From assembly GCA_020342235.1 (NCBI GenBank), contig CP073218.1:372001-436000 (forward strand): a stretch of DNA of 64,000 bases, in the 5' to 3' direction. This DNA is from Saccharomycopsis phalli (taxonomy: Eukaryota > Ascomycota > Saccharomycetes > Ascoideales > Saccharomycopsidaceae). Both the position numbers and the translations under genes were made by a program. Below are positions 29,356 to 39,735 of the stretch, piece after piece. Within the stretch, counting starts at the first letter, position 1. Each line of letters starts with the position of its first letter. The notes beneath the pieces were generated by a model. It did no database searches. It was given only the letters and a program-made list of their open reading frames with translations, and was not told where the DNA came from.

Positions 29356-30339
29356 TTAGTTCTTGATCAAGCCCTTGTTAATGAACTCCTTGTACAAGGA
29401 CTCACCCAATCTAGCTGGAGATGGCTCAACAATGACACCAGCAGATTGCAAGGCCTTGATCTTGGAGTTGGCATCACCCTTACCACCAGCAATGATGGCA
29501 CCAGCGTGACCCATTCTTCTTCCTGGTGGAGCAGTGACACCAGCAATAAAGGAGACAACAGGCTTTGGAACGTCTCTGGTCAAGTTGTACTGTTTCAAGA
29601 ACTCGGCAGCGTCCTCCTCTTGGCTACCACCAATCTCACCAATTAAGATGATACCCTCGGTCTCTGGGTCGTTCAAGTACAAGGTCAAGGCGTCGATGAA
29701 GTTGGTACCTGGGAATGGGTCACCACCCATACCGATAACCAAAGATTGACCCAATCCGACCTTGGTGGTTTGGTCAACGGCCTCGTAGGTCAAGGTTCCG
29801 GATCTGGAAATGACACCGACCTTTCCCTTCTTGTGGATGCTGGAAGGCATGATTCCAATCTTGCACTGCTCTGGAGCAATCAAACCAGGACAGTTTGGAC
29901 CAACCAATCTGGTCTTGGACTGGCTCTTCATGATGTCAGCGACTCTGAGCATGTCGTGCTGTGGAATTCCCTCAGTAATACAAACAACCAATGGGACTTC
30001 CGCAGCAACCGCCTCCTCAATAGCCGCGGCAGCAATGGTTGGAGGAACAAAAATCCCAGAGGCAGTAGCTCCGGTGTTCTTGACAGCATCCTCAACAGAA
30101 GCAAACACTGGCAATCCCAAGTGCTCGGTACCAGCCTTCTTTGGGTTGGTTCCACCCACAATTTTCGTACCATAGGCCAAGGCAGTTTGGGCGTGGAAAG
30201 TACCTTGTTTACCGGTGAATCCCTGGAAAATCACCTTGGTGTCGCCATTGACCTTGAGGTTTGGAATTGTGTCAGCGTAGCTCTTGGCAATTGGAGCGCT
30301 GGAGAACCGTCTGATGGACTGTACAGATCTTCTAAACAT
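29356..30339 (-). CDS. LSC1: Succinyl-CoA ligase alpha subunit, mitochondrial
   Basis: 327 residues. The first 20 ([20 protein letters not shown]) are a mitochondrial presequence. The CoA-binding domain begins with [15 protein letters not shown], followed by the GGTNPKKAG loop. The catalytic histidine that is phosphorylated sits in [10 protein letters not shown] near residue 278. The VGPNCPGLI and [10 protein letters not shown]-like ([10 protein letters not shown]) motifs complete the family pattern. With the beta subunit Lsc2 it converts succinyl-CoA to succinate with ATP formation in the citric acid cycle. Codon use is strongly biased with no CTG codon, as expected for a highly expressed gene. 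It is divergent to the MDM31/32 gene. Confidence 0.95.
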   Translation of the reverse strand: MFRRSVQSIRRFSSAPIAKSYADTIPNLKVNGDTKVIFQGFTGKQGTFHAQTALAYGTKIVGGTNPKKAGTEHLGLPVFASVEDAVKNTGATASGIFVPPTIAAAAIEEAVAAEVPLVVCITEGIPQHDMLRVADIMKSQSKTRLVGPNCPGLIAPEQCKIGIMPSSIHKKGKVGVISRSGTLTYEAVDQTTKVGLGQSLVIGMGGDPFPGTNFIDALTLYLNDPETEGIILIGEIGGSQEEDAAEFLKQYNLTRDVPKPVVSFIAGVTAPPGRRMGHAGAIIAGGKGDANSKIKALQSAGVIVEPSPARLGESLYKEFINKGLIKN

Positions 30340-30394
30340 GGTGTAGTTTTACAGCCAGTAACAAAAATTCTATTGAGGACACTACGCCGGGTGT

Positions 30395-30400
30395 CACGTG
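30395..30400. promoter_or_regulatory. CACGTG (Cbf1-type E-box) upstream of LSC1
   Basis: GTCACGTG sits 56 bp upstream of the LSC1 ATG. The preceding T (TCACGTG) is the preference of Cbf1 and Tye7-like factors. Binding is inference. Confidence 0.5.
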
Positions 30401-30574
30401 CCCATGATCCATCACCAGACTGGAGACTGGGGATCGGAAGTGGAAAACTGAAGCGGGGTGCGCCGCATGGCTAGTGCCGATGTGGTTATGTGCCATGGGT
30501 AATTGATCGTCCACGGACCAAAGCGTGGCGGTGCTCGCTGTCAACCGGCTTTTTTCCCATGGCTGGCTCATAAT

Positions 30575-30580
30575 CACGTG
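30575..30580. promoter_or_regulatory. CACGTG (Cbf1-type E-box) upstream of the MDM31/32 gene
   Basis: ATCACGTG sits 116 bp upstream of the MDM31/32 ATG, in the same divergent 356-bp promoter as the LSC1 site. Binding is inference. Confidence 0.5.
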
Positions 30581-30695
30581 TAAAAAAAAAAAATTGCTAG
30601 TGGCATTTGCGGGATTACTCCGGGGTCTGTTAATCCAATCACATGTCTGAAAACCCAGTCTGGAATTTTTTTTCTTAGCAAGGGACTGTAAAACA

Positions 30696-32582
30696 ATGTT
30701 AAGGCGTACGTTCAACAAGCCGAAACTACCCCTATATAGGGGCCAAATACTTACAAATAACAGACTCTTAAGAACAAAAATACCTCTTACATATAGACTC
30801 CTCAGTCGCAGCTTCACCTCCAAGCCGCCAATATCCAGAAAGCAGTTTGTCGCAGGGTCAGGCTCAGTGTGGCAGACAATCCAATTGAATATCAAATGGC
30901 TTCTCATTAAGCTGAACCGGCCCTTCAATGCGGATGATTTCTCTGCTTTTGTGTCGTGGTTTGTATGGTCAAATATATTATGGTTTGTCTTGGGGACAAC
31001 CACTTTCGTGTCATTGGTCATGTACACAGTAAAGACGCTAAAGATTGATGACGAAAGTTCCTTGATGAATAACTTGTTGATGAAAATATTGTTCAAGTAC
31101 GATAACAAGAAAATCAGCTTAAAGTTCGCTGAACATGGTGACAATGTGATACCTGATTTCCTGAAGGGCGTCATCAGTCTTCGCAACTTGAAGGTACAGA
31201 ACGACAATATCGAGATTGAAATTGATCGAGTCGATGTGACATTGAATTTCCGGAAATGGTACCAGGGAAAGGGGCTCATTAAGGATGCCAACATCGTCGG
31301 AGTGTGTGGTAAGATTGTAAACAATGAGCAAACATCAGAAGGATTATTGGCATCATTTGCTTCGACTGTTTTCCAAAACCAAGACTATGAGTTCAACAAC
31401 ATCAAATTACAAGACATTGATCTTGAGTGGATAACTCCAGGCTCAGACTCAACCAAGATATCCATATTCAACCTCGAATTGCCAAAATTGAGATTGAAGT
31501 GGTGCTTATTTGACTTGCTCAAGCCAAAGATTTGCAGTGGGTCCATTAATGACTCGATGTTCACTGTTCATCAAAAGCAACGAAACGATGGAGAGGAGGA
31601 AGACAACACGAGAATTCAGTTGCATTCGATTGACATAAAGAGCAACCCTGCTTTATTCAAAAGTTTCGATTGGATAGTGGATGGCAAGTGTAATGTCATA
31701 TGTGACATTAAGATTCCTTCTGAGGACAATTTCAACTTGAATGAATTCATTGAGGAAATTAAACAAAAGGTTGAAATGATTTCACTGGCTAAGATTATCA
31801 ATAAGCAGCAATTGTTTGATTACAACAACTTATTCAATGATATTGACATTGACCAACCTGAGCCAGTACCTCGTGGGCAAATGATCAAATCGTTTGAGAA
31901 TGATTTCGTATCGCAAGCGAATCTGTTCAAGGACATGGTAAAGGAAGAACTTGATTCAATACATTTGCAAGACGACGACGAGCAAAAACCAATAAACATT
32001 TTCAAGGACACGGTAAGATTCCGACCACAGGCTAACAAAAATAAATACTTGCTATTCAACTTGAAGATACAATTCATTAATTGCGTTGCCAAGGTACCTG
32101 TCGATACGCCAAAGTCACGTAAAGGGGCTGCAAGAATTTCGCCTGAAGAATTAAGATCTATTATTGCATTGATCAACCACACGTCAAAGTCGCATGACTC
32201 GTTCTTTTCGAATCATAATGAGTCTATATTGAGCGAGCTGGCGAGACACGTTGATAAGTCAAGTTACAAGCAGTTTACCTTGGCTAGTTCCACGATATAC
32301 AACTTGGACAAATTGTATGGGAAAATGTCTATGAAAGAAACAAACTTGGTAGACTTGATGGTAAATGATTTGTACGAAGACATGATTAAGAATTTGAACC
32401 ATGAATTGAACTCACGGTTAATAGAAAATTATGGGAACTATTATAATTTTAATGTGAACCACCTTGTGAATGCATTGAGTACCAGTGCCACCACGGACAA
32501 AAAGTTGTTTGGGATAATTAATTCTCAGAATAACTTCCACTTGAGTTTTTTGATATTTCTTGGGTTGGGCGTCCTTTTTTAA
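30696..32582 (+). CDS. Mdm31/Mdm32 family mitochondrial inner-membrane protein
   Basis: 628 residues. The N-terminus is basic and arginine-rich (MLRRTFNKPKLPLYRG), as in a mitochondrial presequence. The family core follows: WLLIKLNRPFNADDFSAFVSW, then a first membrane helix with LGTTTFVSLVMY near residue 105. A long intermembrane-space domain with a beta-rich start follows, and a second hydrophobic stretch lies at the very C-terminus (FHLSFLIFLGLGVLF). Mdm31 and Mdm32 keep mitochondrial shape, inheritance and nucleoid stability, and link to cardiolipin/phosphatidylethanolamine supply. Length is closer to Mdm32 (622), but I cannot separate the two paralogues with confidence. Confidence 0.85.
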   Translation: MLRRTFNKPKLPLYRGQILTNNRLLRTKIPLTYRLLSRSFTSKPPISRKQFVAGSGSVWQTIQLNIKWLLIKLNRPFNADDFSAFVSWFVWSNILWFVLGTTTFVSLVMYTVKTLKIDDESSLMNNLLMKILFKYDNKKISLKFAEHGDNVIPDFLKGVISLRNLKVQNDNIEIEIDRVDVTLNFRKWYQGKGLIKDANIVGVCGKIVNNEQTSEGLLASFASTVFQNQDYEFNNIKLQDIDLEWITPGSDSTKISIFNLELPKLRLKWCLFDLLKPKICSGSINDSMFTVHQKQRNDGEEEDNTRIQLHSIDIKSNPALFKSFDWIVDGKCNVICDIKIPSEDNFNLNEFIEEIKQKVEMISLAKIINKQQLFDYNNLFNDIDIDQPEPVPRGQMIKSFENDFVSQANLFKDMVKEELDSIHLQDDDEQKPINIFKDTVRFRPQANKNKYLLFNLKIQFINCVAKVPVDTPKSRKGAARISPEELRSIIALINHTSKSHDSFFSNHNESILSELARHVDKSSYKQFTLASSTIYNLDKLYGKMSMKETNLVDLMVNDLYEDMIKNLNHELNSRLIENYGNYYNFNVNHLVNALSTSATTDKKLFGIINSQNNFHLSFLIFLGLGVLF

Positions 32583-33464
32583 AAAGGTGATTGTAAATAG
32601 TAGCTGAATTGCTTGTTAATGAAATGCATTATGAAAGTTTAGCATTTGTAGAAACGACGTTGAAATTGAACATGTTGTAGCTTCGGTTCAAGTGTTGAAG
32701 GTTCTTCTTGTGTGGTTAAAATAGACAGATGCTAGGAGGTGCACGTTTTACCATTTATAAGATTTAATTTTGGATTGATGAGTATTTGATGTTATCCCAA
32801 CAATCGGTCATGCATATTCAAATTAGGTAAGAACAAAACAAGTCCAAACAGGGCAATGCTAATATAGCCAAGAATATAAAAATGACAATGTAAAGGAATT
32901 AACAACTGTCTGATAGATTACACGTTTTTTTTTCTTTGGATTCTAGTGAATGGATTCAATCATTTAATTAATTTTTCCACGCGACAGGGACGATTCTCCA
33001 TCTACTATAAACGTTTGAGCATGGTATTGCCACATGCATTACAGTGTGCCAATGCGAGAACGATTACTATGGTGAGAAGGATAGGTAACATCAAATGAAG
33101 ATGGAGCGAAACTGCACATGTCCATAAACTTTAAGCAAAGAGCTATAGGGGTGTCCTGCTACCAACGGTCAGTATCTCACGGGATGCATTTTTTTTCATT
33201 GAGTTTTTCACTGGGAATTGAAACATCCATGTAGTAACAATATGTCTTGGTATCCGAACTAGGTCGAACAATAGAATCCTACGTATATTTATGTACCCTG
33301 ACGTACCCTAGTACAGGTTGTTTGAGGTATTAAAAAAGGAACGAGACTATAAAGCAGTCGTGTTCTGCAGATAAAAAAAAAACGCCAACTGCCCCTTTTT
33401 TCACGCCAACTATATTACACTCATTCAGAGGCTAGTAATTCATTCCTTATAAATTCAATTCAAA
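32583..33464. promoter_or_regulatory. TOS1 upstream region with a TATA box
   Basis: An 882-bp spacer between the MDM31/32 stop and the TOS1 start. A TATAAA box lies at 33348-33353, about 112 bp upstream of the TOS1 ATG, and A/T runs occur near 32925, 33190 and 33373. The length fits a strongly regulated cell-wall gene. No RNA gene or open frame is seen. Confidence 0.5.
33348..33353 (+). promoter_or_regulatory. TATA box of TOS1
   Basis: TATAAA in GACTATAAAGC, 112 bp upstream of the ATG, a normal distance for a yeast TATA-driven gene. Confidence 0.5.
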
Positions 33465-33912
33465 ATGAGATTTGCACTGACTGTCGTTGTTGCGCTTGCC
33501 AGTTACTTGGTTAGTGCTGACATTACCGATTTCCTTGTTTACAATGGACTTGGTTTCTCTGGTTCGTACAACCAAATCACTGGTATGGACGAGTCCTCTG
33601 GTAGCTGTTCCTCCCAGAGCAAGTCTTTTTCTGGTAACCTTTCTCCATTGGATGAGGACTTGTCTGTCCACATCAGAGGTCCAATCAACTTGAAGAAGTT
33701 TGCTGTTTACACTGTCTCTTCCTCAAATTCCAAGAGAGATGTTGGATGTGACGAGCAAGTCAACTTGAAGAGACATGTTCATCACCAACACAAGCGTGAT
33801 GAGTTTGTCGCTACCACTGACGTCACCGTCACTGTTACTGACGACGGGTCGTCTTCTCAAGCTCCAGCCTCTTCTCAAGCTCCAGCTTTTTCTGCCTCTG
33901 CTGCATCTTCTG

Positions 33913-33943
<31 letters not shown>

Positions 33944-34790
33944 CTCTTCGGCTGTTGTTGCATCTGCTGGTACCGTTAACAAGGTCATTGATGCGTTCCA
34001 CAGCACCGACTCTTCTCCTTCTGTCAGCAGTGTTGTTCCAACTGCTTCTTCAGGACCAGTTGCTTCTGGTGACTGGCAAAGAGTTTCCAACTACGATGCT
34101 GCGTCTGGTTCAGCTGACAACGTGGTGTTCATGAACCACAAGGGTGACCCATCCATCTCTGGAACCTTCTCCTACACCTTTGGAAACTCTCTTTCCTACT
34201 GTGATGCCACTGGTCTTAAGCCAGCGTCCAGCCCAACTGTCTTGTCTGACACCACTCTTGTCAGTGACCAAGAAGTTGTGTTGTTCTCTGCCCAAGACTG
34301 TGACAGCAGCTGTGGATTTTCCAGAAAGGGTGCTCCAGCTAAAAAGGGTTGGGCTGGCAGTGCCAAGATCTTTGTCTTCAACTTCAACATGCCTACCGAC
34401 AACACCGGTTCCAACAATGTTAACATGCCAGCTGTCTGGTTGTTGAACGGTCAAATCCCAAGAACCTTGCAATATGGTGCTGAGTCCTGCTCTTGTTGGT
34501 CCACTGGTTGTGGTGAGTTTGACTTGTGGGAAATCACCGACAAGGGATCCTCCAACTTGGAGACCCACATCCACGACGGACAAGGTAACCCAGGTACTAG
34601 ATTCGGTGGAGGTGGTTCTGGCTCTTTCTTCCAAAGACCAAGCGACTACGAGACTTTTGCTGCCATTTTCACTGGAAGCGATGTCTACTTGAAGAAGCTC
34701 ACTGACTTCAACTTTGATTCTTCCATTTCTGCCGACACCGTTAAGCAATGGATTTCTGGTAACCCAACCAAGGCTAACTTGGTCGGCTAA
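33465..34790 (+). CDS. TOS1: Tos1-type secreted cell-wall protein (putative glucanase)
   Basis: 441 residues. A signal peptide (MRFALTVVVALASYLVSA) is followed by the first TOS1 domain (VYNGLGFSGSYNQITGMD, with a glycine-rich start), then a linker with dibasic Kex2-like sites (NSKRD, LKRH, HKRD). Residues about 115-200 are Ser/Ala-rich with six Ser-Gly repeats. The C-terminal 240 residues are the second TOS1 domain, with MPAVWLLNGQIPRT, SCSCWSTGCGEFDLWE and paired cysteines. Tos1 is covalently bound to the wall and is thought to act on beta-1,3-glucan. Codon use is highly biased, so expression should be strong. Confidence 0.9.
33912..33947 (+). repeat. Hexanucleotide tandem repeat (GGCTCT) in TOS1
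   Basis: Six perfect copies of GGCTCT encode alternating Ser and Gly in the linker between the two TOS1 domains. The copy number is likely to vary between strains by slippage in whole codon pairs. Confidence 0.85.
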
Positions 34791-36580
34791 ACTTTTGTAT
34801 AGGTTGTTTGTTTTTTAGAATTTATGTTATAGAACTCTTGTAGTTTGCAATGTTGCAATCTCCCAGTGTGATTTCTGATGAAGAGGTGAGCTTGGGTATA
34901 GGATTGGGGGGATTTTTCTGTACAGTGGCTCTTGGGAAAAAGTGGATCTTGACTCTGAATTCGAGAAATACATCCCTGAGTAAGAGAATCGCTGGATAGC
35001 CACATCTGCTGCTACTGATCGCCACGTCTTGTGGGTATCATTGTACGGCATGTTTGAGCCAGGATCCGGGACGGATATCCTACGCTTTGTATTCTCTGTC
35101 ATATATTGACCACTCATTATAAAATAGTACAGTGATTAACGAGCCATAATTCATGGATTTTTTTTTGTCGTTCTTAGTATTCTGACAATCGGAAACATGT
35201 CCGTTGTTTTGGTTACCTTCCGTCAGATTGCGCATATCTTCTGGCCGATCAGCAATTTCAGTGTATGACATAATTGTAATAGCCGTACATGTGGGGATTT
35301 GTATAAGCTCTGCACTAGACTGCTGTTGGGCTAAGCACCATCACCGACTACTTCTGGGATCAGTCGATCTGCTAGGGCATCTATCCCGAAATTTGGTGGA
35401 AACAATTCAGCTTGGTGCAATGGTAAACGACCATAAGTAACGTCCGGCAGATTGGAATGGATAACCTGCCTTGCATGGTATATACCACGCCTACGGTCTT
35501 GGGGCATAATTTCCATTGTAGCATGGGTCGGCTAACTCCCACGTTTGCGAAATAGGCTAGCTTGTCCCACAAGAATGCATACTATAATGTTTCTCGTCAT
35601 TTAGAAAGAGTACGCTCTTGTATATTTACCTGTTGCCACAATACTTGATGAATTATGCGTATGTAGGTAAATAGATCGTTGGCTAATTGGACTGCCGAAT
35701 GGAATCGATGCTCGCCTCACACCAATACTATCAGGCCATTCGATAAAGTTCACACGTGATACATCGTTATCAATGTAATATTAATGCACAATTGTAACGG
35801 AACGTCTTGGTGATAGCCGATGTAGACATTGGTTAATGTCTCATGGACGCTCTGATTTCCCCAGGCACAATTTATCCAAGTCGAATAATTAGTACATGTT
35901 TACCTTGGACTTGTCTGCATTAAAGTTTACGATTAATTTCAATCAAATTAAGCTGACACTCATTGAAGCAGCATTCCTTTATCAATGTGCGCCATAGAAA
36001 AAAAAACTGTAACCGCCCCAATCCAATCTGTATACTCAGCGAATCTTACAACATTTCCAACAATGTTTTTTAGAAGCAAGCCAGCTTCCCACCAACTAAT
36101 CTGGCAGGCTTGGCAATTAGATTTAGTCAGTAATTTCACTCTATAGGTGCATGGAGAGTTTTTAGCGTTATGGCCAATCTAAGGATAAATCCGAGCTACA
36201 GGACTTCCATACGTTCTCGACTTGTCTAGTCAACTTTAACAGAGTTTAGTGCTGCAATAGTAAGCGGCATCATCATCTACTGCCTGATTCAGAACCAGCA
36301 GGCCGTACTTTCTTCTGATTGGCTAGGAAAATTTTTGCTTGAAATTACTGCTACAGAATCGACCTTACGGATAACTAGCATATGAAAACCGTGCTTTCTA
36401 AGTTTGGGCAAGGCGCTTTAGACAACGAAATTTTTTATGCGTCATTTTACACCACTATTTAAACCGGCAAATTTGCTTTGAGAAAATAATTGTTGCAGTT
36501 TTCTTATGATAACTAAATACTTGAGTTAGACATTTATCTAGTTTTCCAAGAATGCCATAATTTTAATCGCTTAATTGAAA
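34791..36580. other. 1.8 kb gap upstream of the CorA transporter gene
   Basis: The longest spacer of the window. It holds the TOS1 3' UTR, a T-run near 35160, and a CACGTG at 35753-35758. Short frames of 60-95 codons occur on both strands (for example near 34827-35117 and 35204-35440), but none shows biased codons, a domain or a signal. No tRNA box pair was found. It could hold an unannotated non-coding RNA or a large promoter. Confidence 0.45.
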
Positions 36581-38392
36581 ATGAGTGCAGACAACAATAA
36601 CAATAGCAACAGTAACAACATCAATCCTCATGAGTTGGCGTTGCCTTTGAGTCGAAGAATGACCCGAAGCAACTCAATTCCAAACTCGATTCCTTCAGAC
36701 TCAGATGAGGACTCACAGCACAGTGACAGCTCAAATGAGACTGAGGAAGATGTTTGCTTCCCCATGGATCCTGAACGGGGTAGGGCTCATGGTGGTATTG
36801 ATTTTGGCGAGTTGCAAAACTTTATACATGAGCAACGTATCGAGAATGCGACCTTGTTGCAAGAAAACTCTGCTTCTCGTGACCAGATTTTTACTCCTCT
36901 GGCACAGCACTCCCGCCGGTCTAGCAAGCATCTTTCAAAGGCTGCTCGTAAGTATATTCCTAAATGGCTACAATCAAAGCACGAAGAGAATATACCTTTA
37001 AAGGACTTGGAAACTTCCACAGATGAGGAGGAGTCTGGCCCTGGAGTGGTTTTTACTGAGGATAAGAACAAAGTTGAGGAGCTGAGCATCAAGATCCCTG
37101 ATCGTTTTGAGTTGTTTTGCGCGGCAAACGAGGAAACCATACATTCACATGATCTTCCTTCGTTGGTCAAGCCAGGTGAGAACATCGAGGACTTGTTCAA
37201 GTCAACGACTTCTACTTTCGGATGGTGGTTGAACTGTTGTTGTGCGACCGATAGCGAGATTAAGATTCTTGCCAAGACGTTTGGCATTCATCCTTTGACC
37301 GCTGAGGACATTCGGATGTCTGAAAACCGTGAAAAGGTTGAGTTTTTCAAGGACTATTACTTTGTGGTGTTCCATTCGTTTAATAATGACAATGAGTCAG
37401 AAGAGTTCTTGGAGCCAATTTACTTCTACATGGTTGTCTTCAAGACGGGAATTTTGACGTTCCATTTTTCACCAGTGGTTCATTGTATTAATGTTAGACG
37501 CCGAATTCGACAATTGAAGGATTATGTGCCATTAACCAGTGACTGGATATGCTATGCTCTTATTGATGACATCACTGATTCGTTCTTGCCAGTAATCAAG
37601 GCAATAGATTTTGAAACTGACGCGATTGAAGCGTCGGTGTTGGTAGTGAGAAATTCAGACTTCAGTACCATGTTGCTGCGCATTGGTGAGTCACGGAGCA
37701 AGGTTATGACCTTGAACAGATTATTGTCTGGTAAGGCTGATGTCTTGAGAATGTTGTCCAAGAGATGTCATGACTTCTCCACTATCCCAGAGAACTTAAC
37801 TTCAATGAATCTTGCTGGTATGGTTTCCATGCCAACTGGAGGAGTTGGTAGCAGTAATAAGGTGGAACCAACAACCAATGTTGATGCGGGTCAACCAAGG
37901 GGAGAAATTGCATTGTATTTGGGTGATATTCAAGATCATATTATCACAATGTACCAGAACTTGGCAACTTATGAAAAGATCTTGGGAAGGGCACACTCCA
38001 ACTATCTTGCCCAGTTGCAGGTGGAGTCTTTTAACAGTAACAACACCTTTACCAACATGTTGTCCAAGGTTACGGTTATTGGTACTATTATGGTTCCTTT
38101 GAACATTGTCACTGGTTTATTTGGTATGAACGTCAAGGTTCCGGGGAGAGACCCAGATAACTTGAACTGGTGGTTTGGTATTCTTGGGGTTTTGTTGTTT
38201 TCTGTTGTTGTGGGTGTGTTTTTCGCAAACTGGTGGACTAAGAAGGTTACTGCTGAGCCTGTTGGTGAGGAAATTAACGATGGGCAGAGCTTTATTTCGA
38301 GATTTATCAGACGAAGTCGTAACACTTTTAACGATCGTCAAAATCCTGTTCGTGAAGGAAATAATCGTTCGATTTTTAGTTTCCGTATTTAG
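36581..38392 (+). CDS. CorA-type magnesium transporter (Alr1/Mnr2 family)
   Basis: 603 residues from ATG 36581. A long cytosolic N-terminus begins asparagine-rich and contains acidic, serine-rich stretches. The CorA cytosolic domain follows (HPLTAEDIRMSENREKVEFF). Two C-terminal helices flank the signature GMN near residue 515 (TGLFGMNVKVPG), the second being the WWFGILGVLLFSVVVG helix. The PGRDPDNLNWW loop is typical of the fungal Alr/Mnr2 branch. These pentameric channels carry Mg2+; Alr1 is at the plasma membrane and Mnr2 at the vacuole. Location cannot be read from sequence. The length is shorter than either yeast paralogue (about 859 and 969), mainly in the N-terminus. Confidence 0.88.
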   Translation: MSADNNNNSNSNNINPHELALPLSRRMTRSNSIPNSIPSDSDEDSQHSDSSNETEEDVCFPMDPERGRAHGGIDFGELQNFIHEQRIENATLLQENSASRDQIFTPLAQHSRRSSKHLSKAARKYIPKWLQSKHEENIPLKDLETSTDEEESGPGVVFTEDKNKVEELSIKIPDRFELFCAANEETIHSHDLPSLVKPGENIEDLFKSTTSTFGWWLNCCCATDSEIKILAKTFGIHPLTAEDIRMSENREKVEFFKDYYFVVFHSFNNDNESEEFLEPIYFYMVVFKTGILTFHFSPVVHCINVRRRIRQLKDYVPLTSDWICYALIDDITDSFLPVIKAIDFETDAIEASVLVVRNSDFSTMLLRIGESRSKVMTLNRLLSGKADVLRMLSKRCHDFSTIPENLTSMNLAGMVSMPTGGVGSSNKVEPTTNVDAGQPRGEIALYLGDIQDHIITMYQNLATYEKILGRAHSNYLAQLQVESFNSNNTFTNMLSKVTVIGTIMVPLNIVTGLFGMNVKVPGRDPDNLNWWFGILGVLLFSVVVGVFFANWWTKKVTAEPVGEEINDGQSFISRFIRRSRNTFNDRQNPVREGNNRSIFSFRI

Positions 38393-38851
38393 AGTTATTG
38401 ATGATAATCTAAAGTATGATTGTAAACTAAAGGTATTAGTATGATGAAATTAGTTCAGTGGCTTTAATCAGTATGTCTGGGATGAGAAAGTAGCCAATGT
38501 TCGAAACAACAGTTTGAGAGGCATTGATTGATGTCATTGAGAAATCACACAACTTGGGTGAAAATGCCAATCTCTAGAGACAATCACTTGCTGGACATTT
38601 TGAAACTGTACGATCATTAAAGTAGCAAACTAGTTTGTGCATTTGCAAGTAACACTTGGTAACTCCGCTCTAGTTTTAGATAACGTCGAGTATTGAGTTC
38701 TGCTTTTATTTCTCGAAGTCAATCCATCCAGTTGTGATGCAATATAACTGCATGTTTCATTTACGATTTATTGCAAGGCGTTACGGTTGATGGCATGTGG
38801 CCCAACAGCTTACTCTTGATACATAAAGGTCTTCCGAGCGATGTAAATTCT
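38393..38851. other. Convergent intergenic spacer
   Basis: 459 bp between the CorA stop and the stop of the macro-domain gene. AT-rich; no gene, repeat or RNA signal seen. Confidence 0.5.
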
Positions 38852-39484
38852 TCACTGTTGCGTAATGGTATGTTTCAGACCATAGTAATTACATAGGCTA
38901 TGGATCATGGCATTGGCGACAATGTCAACGTCAATCCCGCCATAACCAGATCCAAGGCCTGGGACAATCAATGTCTCAATTAAATGCCCACCTGCTTTGT
39001 TGTGCAATTCCACTTGGCTGAAAATCAGCCAGCATAAATCATAAATATAATTGAAAGCCTCATCCCGGGCAAAGGGGAGTTTTTGAGGCGTCACCATGGT
39101 TGGTATGTGCATCAAGTAACGAGCCCTGAAATATTTCCACGAGTCCAGGCACTCGTCCTGTCCATTGTCGAATATCTTGGTGACATTAACAGGCAAATAT
39201 CCTTGGTGGCTGAGAATTAGGCTATGCTGCACTTTTCTCTCAAATTCAGCTGTATTATTGTCGGTCGCAAACAATCGTGCCAATGCCTTGTCGATGCCTC
39301 CTCCCATTAGCCCAAGAGAGTTTGAAGGAGAGACAAAGCAAGATATCCCTTTTACAGGAATATTAAGCTTATTACTGAGATATCCATGCTTCACTGAAAA
39401 GCAAATGTTTGCTGGAATTCTCGCCCCAAGCGTCAACCAGTGTTCCACCAAGGCTTGGCTGCTAGAAAGAAAAATAATGTTCAT
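38852..39484 (-). CDS. Macro-domain protein (YMR087W-like)
   Basis: 210 residues from ATG 39484 (MNIIFLSSSQ). The macro-domain signature is CFVSPSNSLGLMGGGIDKAL, where the asparagine and glycines line the ADP-ribose pocket, followed later by YLMHIPTM and LIVPGLGSGYGGI, the second phosphate-binding loop. It looks complete. The pattern matches yeast YMR087W, an ADP-ribose-1''-phosphate processing enzyme class related to tRNA-splicing by-product clearance; exact substrate is inference. It lies about 250 bp from the stop of HOG1, on the same strand and downstream of it. Confidence 0.8.
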   Translation of the reverse strand: MNIIFLSSSQALVEHWLTLGARIPANICFSVKHGYLSNKLNIPVKGISCFVSPSNSLGLMGGGIDKALARLFATDNNTAEFERKVQHSLILSHQGYLPVNVTKIFDNGQDECLDSWKYFRARYLMHIPTMVTPQKLPFARDEAFNYIYDLCWLIFSQVELHNKAGGHLIETLIVPGLGSGYGGIDVDIVANAMIHSLCNYYGLKHTITQQ

Positions 39485-39735
39485 AGACAACAAGATTGGT
39501 CATGCAATTACAAGTATTGTCATTTCAATTTGAGTCTCACATAGCAATAATCGCAAACAAATCCAGAATTCATTTCCGATGACCATATTACTAATATTGC
39601 GCGCGATTGTTGCTTGCTCTTATTATAACTACAATTCCACAATACAACTTCATTTATTGATTCTCAACTTATAAAAGGCTACGAGAATGCGGCACTAATT
39701 TGCCGCATTGCTTCATTGTCAGTTACTGTTCCCCT

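Noticed and set aside
29746-30474. 242-codon plus-strand frame opposite LSC1
   Set aside because: Shadow of the highly biased LSC1 gene.
30332-31324. Long minus-strand open frame opposite the MDM31/32 start
   Set aside because: It is the complement of a conserved mitochondrial gene and has no coherent protein content.
34110-34748. 212-codon minus-strand frame opposite TOS1
   Set aside because: Shadow frame caused by strong codon bias in TOS1.
34870-34960. Possible C/D snoRNA after TOS1 (TGATGA at 34876, CTGA at 34955)
   Set aside because: No terminal stem and no recognisable guide; the boxes are common by chance.
35405-35460. A possible tRNA start in the 1.8 kb gap (TGCAATGGTAAA)
   Set aside because: No GGTTCGA-type box and no consistent cloverleaf could be drawn.
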